This document shows positions 34,201 to 46,200 of a stretch of 64,000 nucleotides of DNA, piece by piece. This DNA is from Pterois miles (Eukaryota > Chordata > Actinopteri > Perciformes > Scorpaenidae): contig CAMQGK010000604.1 of the NCBI GenBank assembly GCA_947000775.1, positions 11,338,501-11,402,500 of the forward strand, read 5' to 3'. Position numbers and translations under genes: made by a program. The notes under the pieces were generated by a model that saw nothing but the letters and a program-made list of their open reading frames with translations, was not told the DNA's origin and did no database searches. The number at the start of each line of letters is the position of its first letter. The first letter of the stretch is position 1.

Positions 34201-37200
34201 CACATCCACACCTACGGGCAATTTAGAGTAATCAATTAACCTAAACATCATGTCTTTGGATGGTGGGAGGAAGCCGGAGTACCCGGAGAAAACCCACGCT
34301 TACACGGGGAGAACATGCAAACTCCACACAGAAGAGTCCCAAGCCGGAATCGAACCTGCGACCCTCTTGCTGTGAGGCGACAGCGCTAACCACTGCACCA
34401 CCGTGCAGCCTACAATAAAAATTATATAATAAAAATAAAAATAATAAAAATTCCACCCAGTCTCCATGAAATGTGGTATATAACATTGATGGCTGTGACT
34501 CATTTGCTGTCGATATGCCATTACCTATAGGTGGTACTACATCAGCATAGTAAATGTAAATGGTCATGAGTTGTGGCCAAATAGTCTTCTTGCACAAAGA
34601 CAAGATTTAGGTAGCCTCTAAAAAGCATGGCTAATCATCAACTGTTTGCCATTACAACCAGTTAGTATGTCTAGAAATGTGATTATAATACCTTTCAAAT
34701 ATTTCTCCTAACATGTTTTAGGTTGTATAAAAATGACACAATTGTCCAAATCCATGTGTTAAACAAAGCCCGACTTTTATGTTGCATTCTTCACATCAGT
34801 TTCAAATGGAGGTGGTAGATGTTTGCTCTCACCTGATATTCAAGATTTTTGAAAACGCACACATCCTTTTTATGCACTGTGAAGAAAACAGACCCATCAA
34901 TAAAGGCATTATAAATGTGATGCAACAATCAGTGGTAAAACCTGGCTTTGCAGTTACAGTAACATGCACAAGCATAGAACACTCACCGCACGAGTAATTG
35001 AAACAGCAGACTCCCATCGTGGAGTTTAGAGTAAAACCAACTGGACAGGATGGCACAAGACTTGAGCACTGCTTCACATCACATTCTGTTCAAAGACATG
35101 GATGTTGAATAAAAGAGGGAATGTTCCTGCTTGCAAATAAGATAATATAAACCTTTATCGTGTAAATAACAACGGAGGAGCACTTCCACTGAGAGTCCTA
35201 ATAAATATTCAACAGGGCCTTGATTTCACAACAAGCAAGAAAAGAGCATGTTGTGGTTACTTGTTGGTCGTCCATGAACATTACGGAATGTACAATATCC
35301 CAGGGTTGTCTCCTGCGAACGACCTGCCATATATGATTGTTTAAAACTTTAGTCATCATCAAAAAATATATCAATCTTTTTGGTTATAAATACTCACAGC
35401 CTGTACATTAGAATTTCAATTGCTTGCTTTAGTGGCACATAAACAGCTGATAGCAGGACAGAGCCTTAATTTAACACCTGCGTCAGACATGTCCTGTTAA
35501 ACTGTCTGAAACTAGAAATCTGGATACTTCCCAACCTATCGAAATCGAGAATTCTCAGCTCTGACATTAAGTGTTGCTCATGATTGATTTCACACTGTGC
35601 TGAATATATAAAAACAGTATGTATTTATAAATACAAAATGCATTGATTCTAGTATTAAGAGTTGTTAGCATCTTGATGTTCACTTACCACACTTCTCCTT
35701 TTGACAGCAGCCAACAGTATCAGTGACCTTGACCTGACCCTCTTGGTCACAGCTGAGGGATGGCTGCACTGGACAAGACACGGGGTGGCATTTGATCTGC
35801 AGTGTGTCCTCATCACATACACAGTCCTTACAGTTTTCTGTCCATGTTGAATTGGCCTGAGGATACAAAGTTTACTGCAGAATTATGATGGGAGGCATGG
35901 CATTATCACCTATTACTGGCCAGTCAAAAGATTATGCAAAAAGGGAATGGCATTGTAGTCATTTACCGGTGTCCATTTTCCATCTGGCAGCCGACAAATT
36001 TCTGTTAAGAGAAAAATATAAAGCAGAAAGTCATTTCCATTCATTGGGACTTTGGTCAGCCGGCCTCAGGAGCTGACACTAGTAAATTCTGAATGTATCC
36101 TCTCTGATATCATGTTTAAATATTGTTTTTATTATTTTTAAAAATCTATTCATTTTTCCCACTTCATATTCTAGACAGGGCTGCACAGTGGTGCAGTAGT
36201 TAGCACTGTCACCTCACAGCGAAAGGGTCGCAGGTTCAAATCCTTCTGTGTGGAGTTTGCATGTTCTCCCTGTGTTAGCGTGGGTTTTCTCCCGGTTCTC
36301 TGGCTTCCTCCCACAGTCCAAAGACATGCAGTTTAGGTTAATTGATGACTCTAAATTGCCCGTAGGTTTGAATGTGAGCGTGAATGGTTGTCTGTCTCTA
36401 TGTGCCCTGCGATGGACTGGCGATCTGTCTCAGCTTTCCTAAATCACTGCTAGTCTTGCTCCACCTTAAGCTAAATACATTTTATTTACATAAAGAGAAA
36501 GCAGAAACCATATGTGAGCAGGCTACTAACCATGAAGAAAAGCTGAAACTTCTGCAAAATGGTGGATTAAATAATGACATTTGTGAATGTTTCTTTAATA
36601 GTTTCTGCAGTATCCCCACACATTACCTACAGTATGGCAAAGTTATGGTAAACGCTTTAAAGTGGAGTCAGCAATTCTGGAGAATGACTGTTGATATTTG
36701 AACTCTACACTCCAGATTTACCGTCCCTCTCATTCTATGGCCTTTCCCTTGTCCTACTGTACGTGACCCTGTTGCTGATTGGCTAGAATAGTGTCATGTT
36801 TGTTTCCCATTTACAGATTTTTTTAGCACACACCCAAAATGGACAGCTAGCGGAGGAGATATTCACTGAATTTGAGAAAAAAAAAAGTCATAGATTAGAA
36901 TCAGAAAAAAAATAGTTTGCATCAAATCTCTGAAACGCAAATAGGAATTTTACTTGGTCGCAAAAGGCCATCAAAAGTACAGCGCGTTCTTAAATGCGAC
37001 ATAGCTGTTGCCATGCAGTAATGCTATCTGCACTTACCACAGGTGGGCACACATTCATCAGAGCTGGAGGAGAGGAGGAAGGTGCCACTTGGGCAGTAGC
37101 AACCCTCCAGCTTCACATTTGTCATGGCACTGAACTCATTGACAGTATAGATGAATTTCTGGTTGTACCTGCAGAAACAACAACATATTCTGTGAAGGCC

Positions 37201-40200
37201 ACACCTTGATGCTGTATTTGAATCAAAGCATAAATGAATGAAAATTGATTGTGATGAGCATCAACAATGTCTTGGAGAACTGCTGTACCAAGAATCGCAG
37301 GTCGGCTCCACCTGAGGGCCACAGGCCTGATACACTTTGGGGCTTGGACATTTATATTCTATTAAGAGACGAAGAAAGAAGAAACATCGTGCTTCATAGC
37401 TGAAGTCATTGCAGTGATTTTGTTAGCGAAATTATAAGTAATAATAATAGTGCTTGACTCTAACATTACATATTCTGGTTGCATACCACAGAGTCCTTCG
37501 GTGGCACTCCTCCAGTCAATACATACTCCAGACTCAGCACAGGCGTCAGCGTAGGTTTGTAAACTGGTGCAGCCAATGTGATTAATATGCAGGTGGCAAA
37601 CGTCAAACTCACAGGCCATAACAAATGGACTGTAGTCAATGATCTTGTGACAAGCTTCAAACACACTGGGGAAGATGGTATTTATAGTCAGTATGGACAC
37701 TTGACACAAACTGAATGACATCATTACACAGTATCAAGATGAAAATAATCTAGTAATGTGTTGCTTGTCAGTTGTGTTAGAAGTTGGGTTTTGTCTAAGT
37801 TGTCTAGTTCAGTGCCCATTCAGAGACAGAACAGGCTGATTGCTTGCTTGGTTCTCAAGATATGTGAAGGACAGTCATGTATACATGCACAGACAGAGAT
37901 TCCTTCCTTTATAATTAAGTGTCAAAAAAAGTAACTATGTGTAAATGTCAAAAAAGTAACTATTTCCAGCTTGGTCCAAAGATGTTCTTTACCAAATTTT
38001 GTAATGATTCTCAAGGTGTGGTTTATATTTGTCAGATTTGTCTGGATCCACAAAATCCAGGAAAAAATAATTTTGTTTCTGAGATTTATAGGTAAATAGT
38101 TACTGGCCAAAATATAAAATTCATTGTTCTAATGCCACCATGTGGCCAAATTGCATCACATTCAAGACTGCTTTCCCTTGAGCCCTGAGCAATGCACTTG
38201 CCAATATGAAGTCAATCAGATGAACGGTACTCGAGATATGTGAAGGACAAAAGAAAAGACAGATAAGACAGAAATTCCTTGTTTTATAGTTAGATATGAC
38301 CTTTTCAGGGATGGAATCTATAACAGTGTGGGCTTCATCTATCTATTAGACTAATGGCTTTTTGTCATTCAGACAGAAGTGTATGTTATCTAAATGTTAT
38401 GGCTTTAGACATGACATGACATGACATGAAATGGAATGACGATGATGGAAAGAGTCACAACACATGATTTTTGGAGAACATGGGTGAGCTGGAAAGCACT
38501 GATAAGAAGGAAGAGTGTTTGCTCATACAGGCTAAGGCTAGCCCAACTTCTTTCTAATGTATCCTCTAATAGAGCGCTATAGGAATGAGTCCTAAAACCA
38601 AGGCCTATGAAAGGAGGCTGGGACAAGACCAGACACAAGCAGATATGGGTCTTGGGGTGTGGGGTATAACACATGGAGGTGCGGTTGTGCATTGTGATTG
38701 GCTCAATTACAAGTACTGACCAGATATTACTGCACAAGCATTGTACCCCAAAGACATGACGCGTTGATGGCATGTGACCCAGCCTGTTCCAATAGGCCTT
38801 GCCTAAAAATGAGTTATCATTTTAGCACTTCCAGGTACCTCATCTGGAAGTCAGTAGGTTTTTAGAATGGGTTTTTAGTTAGATGCCTGAATTAAGGTCT
38901 GTCTTTAAAACAAGCTGAAGAGATTTTAACAATTTGTTCTACAATTTAAAATACGTCAGTAAATATCCTACTTGTGAATTCTGAAGCCGTTATGTGTCTT
39001 CAAGAAGGTGGTTGCTAACAAGTGGCTATATGAGACTACTATACCTCATCACACTGACTTGTCTGCCTTTACAGGTAGTACAAATGACACCAATGTCGTT
39101 CAGTTATAGCCTAACATTTTTTTTTTTTTTACTTCTGGTGAATGTGTTCACATACAGTTCGCTTCAAAAAACCATAAAAGTGGTGTTCATTTGTGGAGGT
39201 TATCTAGCTGAGCAAAATGTGTAAGTATCATGAATATGTGTTTGCCACAGAGCTTATTTTTTGCAATAATCCATTTATGCATTTGTATTAGACACCAAGG
39301 GCATTGATCAAACATAGGTATTTGGTAACAGTATTTGATAACGGTTTGGATATTACAGATCACTAGAGCAATTTCTGACATGTTTTCACATTTTCATCTT
39401 ACCTGCTCTTCATGATCTCACAGATGGTTGTATTGCAGGTAATAGGTGTAGGTGTTGGTTTGGGAGGAATTTGTTCACAGTGACTGTTGTTAACATGCCA
39501 CTCATGTGCCATATTAGGACATGAAGGATCAATTTTGCCACTGGGCAACATGCAGTCATCTGCCCGGTTGTTGTCACATGTGCCTAGAGAAAATCTCATC
39601 AATATAAATCATACTGATTGTAGAATGCATGTCATTTATCAACTGACATCCAGACGCAATGGAGTAAAATGATATTCATTTCTACAGTAGGACTTACCAC
39701 ACTGTCCCTGGGTGTTGCCGCCAAATTTACTATAGGGCAAGTAGATACTGAATATGAGCCCTGAGAAGGTGATCTTGGCGTGGATTTTAGGGATGACAAG
39801 CACTGTATCAATACCAGTGGTGGTTATACGGAAATCACCATTCTGGTATGCAGGACTTACATGCTTGTCATTCACAGAAATCTAAAACAAAAAGCATCAT
39901 GATATAAATGTCAGAAATAACTCTTTACAAACTTCTTTTTCAAGTCCAGTGCAACTACAAGAAGCCTTTCTTTTAAAAGTTTTGCAAATTTGGATGAGAC
40001 ATAGTCCAAACCAGTGGTTACATTTGTACTGAAGGAAAAAATTGGAGTTGCTGCTAGGATCATGACTAGAGTTTGAATACAAAATAGAGAAAGTTAATAG
40101 CACCATTAAATTACCTGATTTGTGAAAATCCCATTGATATCTTTCTGTGTAATAAAGATCTTGTAGCTTTTGTAGAAGACAGTGATGGATTGAGGACAGG

Positions 40201-43200
40201 ACAAGCCATTACTTTTACCACAGTAATAGTTATCGATCATAACACTGAAGTTGTTTTTGGGCAAGATCTCTTTCACCAGCCAGTAGGAACAGTTGCCTTG
40301 AAAAGGATAGTAGGTTCCATCGAAGGTGACATAATGGGGGTCTCCCCAACCATAGCAGATACCTTCATACAATACATACATTAAATTGAGATGTCAATTA
40401 ATCTGGTATCATCTGGGACATAATATCCAGTTTTAAATAAAATATGAGTAAAATAAAAAAGTCAAAAAATATCATCTTAGGTAAAATGCTTTTACGTGGT
40501 CAACCATGGGATTTTGCAACCAAACAGCATTTTAATATGTCTGACTTACACTGGCATTCATAGTGGAAGCAGCATCCGTCATCATCCAGCACTTCAGCAG
40601 CAGGGAAGTTATTTGCACACACTAAAGGCTTTAATATTGGACACTGTGTATGGTTATAGGTCACCTTGCCATTGTCACATGTTCCTACACGACAGTTACT
40701 TTCCTTCCAACTTTCACCATCCTGTGAGGACAATCATACATTGGAATTAAAGAAAAAAGAGAAGGCTGGTATTGTCATAGAATATCATATTAATAATCAT
40801 GCATAATCTGGCAAATTTAATAATAGCCTTTTAAGGATGGAGCCATACTGCTTAACAATGGTATATAAAAACAAAGTTAAATACTGCGTATTATGTATGG
40901 AATGGAAAAAAAGAAGTACCTTTCTTGGAGGATTTACGGAAGCACATTCTATTGGTTTAGGACACTGGTGATGTTTGAGTATGACATGACAGCTCTCATT
41001 GCAGTATCCGATGTAACAGTAGCCATCATAGTCCGTCTCATTGTAGACTATGGAGCCTGAAAACAAGGGAAGATTGTTGAATATCACATATGTGAAATCA
41101 TATATTACAGAAACTATCATATGTATGCACTGTAAACTGTACATCCATAGATACACGTAGACTTTGATACTCTCACTTATTTTACCACTTAAATCATTAA
41201 TGTTTGTTTTTGACAAATTAAGCTACCTTCACATGAAGAGATTTGCTCTTCACTCACACTTTCAGAGACACTAGGTAAAATATCTCCCCAAAAAGAGTGC
41301 AAGGACCACCATTCACTGTTTCCAGGCAACAGTTGTGGCTGTTCTCATTGGTTGTGCTTTGAAAGGTCAGCGGCAACAAGGTCAAAGTTGAAATAATTTG
41401 ACGTTAACTTTGAGTGCTGTGCTCACGCCAAGGACAGAGCTCCAAACTCGTTGGCTGGCACCGCTCTCCCCACAGGAAAACAATGGCACAGCCAGTGCAG
41501 AGAGATTTTACCGCAGATCATGTGTGGACAGCTTTACGGAGAAGCTTACGGCAGTAGCTCAGTCCGTAAGGACTTGGGTTAGGATGTGGAGGACCCGGGT
41601 TCAAATCCCCCATGGACCAAGACCAACTGGTTGCTGGAGAGGTGCCAGTTTACCTCTTGGGCACTGCCGAGGTGCCCCTGAGCAAGGCACCAAACCCCCA
41701 ACTGCTCTGGGCGCTTGTCAGGAGCAGCCCCATCACTCTGACATCTCTCCATTGACATGTATATGTACTGTGTGAACTGTACTGTGTGAACAACAGAGTG
41801 TAAAACTGAATTTCCCCACTGTGGGACTAATAAAGGAATATCTTTCTTTCTTTCTTTCTTAAACACTCTCTGTACAAAGCCAGATGTAATTGTCTTTGGC
41901 AACCCAACTGTGACAAAAGGTAACAGAATTGTGCCTTTGAGCAGATGATACATTTGCAGGGGCAAAGTCAGTCTGCACAAATTTTATGTCCCAAACAAAC
42001 AAATTGATGACACTGAACAAGAGCAAACTGTCTTGATAATGCTGACGTCTGTGAGAACACGGAGGCTGAGAGTTCAGAACAGAAGGAGCTATCACACTCT
42101 CATCAGCTAATGCACCATCCACTTTTGGTCATCTGCAAGCCCAGAGAAAAACCTAAAGTGCTGTGGGCAAGCAAGAGAGAAAGGTAGCTAAAAGCGAAAC
42201 TGAAATGCCTATAATATCTTTAATTAGTAATGTTGTAATGTAATTCATAATTTCTTTGCGCTAATGCTGTATAAATTCAGAAAGTCACTCCTGTCAATAT
42301 ATTTGCAGGTATGTTTTCAAAAATCATAAAGACTTAAAGGAAAACTACTGTTTCCTATGATGTTAATGGTTGATTTTTAAAACAAAAAAAGAGGATGGTT
42401 TGGAGCTTGCTAAATGTCTTTTTCATGTGTGCAGTAGGAGGTACATTAGTTTGACTAGGACAAGGTTTTTTGCACATGCACAATACCAACATACTGTAGT
42501 CTATATGATACTCTGAAATTTGCAATGGTGCCTGAAATAGATGACTCAACTGCAATATAAATGTTGTTATAAAATGTGAGTCTTTGTTAATCACACTTAC
42601 CAGGGGGGAACAGTGTACCATTATGAAGGCAATGGCATATTTGTTGCCCAGTTACTGGTTGAGTGGTTTCTCCTGTCACAACAGACATCTCAGTTGTGAC
42701 AAGTGTAGTGGTAGTAGAAGTAGCTGTAGTAGTTTCTCTTGTGGTAGGAAGTATGGTTGTTGTAGTTGAAGGTGTTGTGACTGTAATAGTAGTTGTGGGT
42801 GGCAGAGTTGTGGTTGTTTCAGTTGTGGTAGTAGGTATAGTGGTTGTCGTAGTTAAAGGTGTTGGAGATGGAACTGTAGTGGAAGGAGTTGGACACCCAC
42901 AGCATTTAAATTGAATCTCATAATCAAAACATTGTTGCCGAAGCCCTTGTTGTTTGTTGTAGCATACGAGACCGACATCTTTATTGCAAGTCACAGTTTG
43001 TCCCACCAGTGACATGGAAAGATCTGGGTAAAGAACAGCTCTACACTGGACTTCTTCAGGAGCTGAGCATACATGGTAGCCAGCCGAGATAATCTTCTGA
43101 ATAGATTCATCCTCTCCACCATCAGGGCCTGGTGTGGGCTTGCCAAGATTGATCCATTCTGACCAACCACATGTCATATCATGTCCCCCAGGGCAAGGTG

Positions 43201-46200
43201 TGGTTGTAGGTGGAATAGTGGTAGTTGTTGTTTCGGTTGTGATAAAGGGTGTTGTGACTGTAGTAGTAGTTGTGGGTGGCAGAGTTGTAGTTGTTGTTTG
43301 AGTTGTGGTAGTAGGTATAGTGGTTGTCGTAGTTAAAGGAGTTGGAGATGGAACTGTAGTGGAAGGAGTTGGACACCCACAGCATTTAAATTGAATCTCG
43401 TAATCAAAACATTGTTGCCGAAGCCCTTGTTGTTTGTTGTAGCATACAAGACCGACATCTTTATTGCAAGTCACAGTTTGTCCCACCAGTGACATGGAAA
43501 GATCTGGGTAAAGAACAGCTCTACACTGGACTTCTTCAGGAGCTGTGCATACATGGTAGCCAGCAGCGATTATCTTCTGAATGGATTCATCCTCTCCACC
43601 ATCAGGGCCTGGTGTGGGCTTGCCAAGATTGATCCATTCTGACCAACCACATGTCATATCATGTCCCCCAGGGCAAGGTGTGGTTATAGGTGGAATAGTG
43701 GTAGTTGTTGTTTCGGTTGTGGTAAAGGGTGTTGTGACTGTAGTGGTAGTTGTGGGTGGCAGAGTTGTAGTTGTTGTTGGAGTTGTGGTAGTAGGTATAG
43801 TGGTTGTCGTAGTTAAAGGAGTTGGAGATGGAACTGTAGTGGAAGGAGTTGGACACCCACAGCATTTAAATTGAATCTCGTAATCAAAACATTGTTGCCG
43901 AAGCCCTTGTTGTTTGTTGTAGCATACAAGACCGACATCTTTACTGCAAGTCACAGTTTGTCCCACCAGTGACATGGAAAGATCTGGGTAAAGAACAGCT
44001 CTACACTGGACTTCTTCAGGAGCTGAGCATACATGGTAGCCAGCCGAGATAATCTTCTGAATAGATTCATCCTCTCCACCATCAGGGCCTGGTGTGGGCT
44101 TGCCAAGATTGATCCATTCTGACCAGCCACATGTCATATCATGTCCCCCAGGGCAAGGTGTGGTTGTAGGTGGAATAGTGGTAGTTGTTGTTTCGGTTGT
44201 GGTAAAGGGTGTTGTGACTGTAGTAGTAGTTGTGGGTGGCAGAGTTGTGGTTGTTGTTTGAGTTGTGGTAGTAGGTATAGTGGTTGTCGTAGTTAAAGGA
44301 GTTGGAGATGGAACTGTAGTGGAAGGAGTTGGACACCCACAGCATTTAAATTGAATCTCGTAATCAAAACATTGTTGCCGAAGCCCTTGTTGTTTGTTGT
44401 AGCATACAAGACCGACATCTTTATTGCAAGTCACAGTTTGTCCCACCAGTGACATGGAAAGATCTGGGTAAAGAACAGCTCTACACTGGACTTCTTCAGG
44501 AGCTGAGCATACATGGTAGCCAGCAGCGATTATCTTCTGAATGGATTCATCCTCTCCACCATCAGGGCCTGGTGTGGGCTTGCCAAGATTGATCCATTCT
44601 GACCAACCACATGTCATATCATGTCCCCCAGGGCAAGGTGTGGTTGTAGGTGGAATAGTGGTAGTTGTTGTTTCGGTTGTGGTAAAGGGTGTTGTGACTG
44701 TAGTGGTAGTTGTGGGTGGCAGAGTTGTAGTTGTTGTTGGAGTTGTGGTAGTAGGTATAGTGGTTGTCGTAGTTAAAGGAGTTGGAGATGGAACTGTAGT
44801 GGAAGGAGTTGGACACCCACAGCATTTAAATTGAATCTCGTAATCAAAACATTGTTGCCGAAGCCCTTGTTGTTTGTTGTAGCATACAAGACCGACATCT
44901 TTATTGCAAGTCACAGTTTGTCCCACCAGTGACATGGAAAGATCTGGGTAAAGAACAGCTCTACACTGGACTTCTTCAGGAGCTGAGCATACATGGTAGC
45001 CAGCCGAGATAATCTTCTGAATAGATTCATCCTCTCCACCATCAGGGCCTGGTGTGGGCTTGCCAAGATTGATCCATTCTGACCAGCCACATGTCATATC
45101 ATGTCCCCCAGGGCAAGGTGTGGTTGTAGGTGGAATAGTGGTAGTTGTTGTTTCGGTTGTGGTAAATGGTGTTGTGACTGTAGTAGTAGTTGTGGGTGGC
45201 AGAGTTGTAGTTGTTGTTTGAGTTGTGGTAGTAGGTATAGTGGTTGTCGTAGTTAAAGGTGTTGGAGATGGAACTGTAGTGGAAGGAGTTGGACACCCAC
45301 AGCATTTAAATTGAATCTCGTAATCAAAACATTGTTGCCGAAGCCCTTGTTGTTTGTTGTAGCATACAAGACCGACATCTTTATTGCAAGTCACAGTTTG
45401 TCCCACCAGTGACATGGAAAGATCTGGGTAAAGAACAGCTCTACACTGGACTTCTTCAGGAGCTGTGCATACATGGTAGCCAGCAGCGATTATCTTCTGA
45501 ATGGATTCATCCTCTCCACCATCAGGGCCTGGTGTGGGCTTGCCAAGATTGATCCATTCTGACCAACCACATGTCATATCATGTCCCCCAGGGCAAGGTG
45601 TGGTTGTAGGTGGAATAGTGGTAGTTGTTGTTTCGGTTGTGGTAAAAGGTGTTGTGACTGTAGTAGTAGTTGTGGGTGGCAGAGTTGTAGTTGTTGTTTG
45701 AGTTGTGGTAGTAGGTATAGTGGTTGTCGTAGTTAAAGGAGTTGGAGATGGAACTGTAGTGGAAGGAGTTGGACACCCACAGCATTTAAATTGAATCTCG
45801 TAATCAAAACATTGTTGCCGAAGCCCTTGTTGTTTGTTGTAGCATACAAGACCGACATCTTTATTGCAAGTCACAGTTTGTCCCACCAGTGACATGGAAA
45901 GATCTGGGTAAAGAACAGCTCTACACTGGACTTCTTCAGGAGCTGAGCATACATGGTAGCCAGCAGCGATTATCTTCTGAATGGATTCATCCTCTCCACC
46001 ATCAGGGCCTGGTGTGGGCTTGCCAAGATTGATCCATTCTGACCAACCACATGTCATATCATGTCCCCCAGGGCAAGGTGTGGTTGTAGGTGGAATAGTG
46101 GTAGTTGTTGTTTCGGTTGTGGTAAAGGGTGTTGTGACTGTAGTGGTAGTTGTGGGTGGCAGAGTTGTAGTTGTTGTTGGAGTTGTGGTAGTAGGTATAG

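Larger units (their letters stand above)
37666..39402. other. Gene B intron between visible exons 16 and 17
   Basis: 1.7 kb. Two diverged copies of a module containing GATATGTGAAGGACA and AGA(G/A)ATTCCTT (near 37860-37920 and 38235-38290), the repeat copy at 38597, and an ATGAC microsatellite. Confidence 0.55.
41057..42600. other. Gene B intron after the giant exon
   Basis: 1.5 kb holding the SINE at 41549-41862. The rest is AT-rich with no feature recognised. Confidence 0.65.

Noticed and set aside
34241..34603. 120-codon minus-strand open frame
   Set aside because: It lies mostly within the tRNA-like dispersed repeat at 34038-34411.
41549..41620. tRNA gene
   Set aside because: A and B boxes belong to a SINE head; no cloverleaf-sized unit with an anticodon arm and 3' end is evident.
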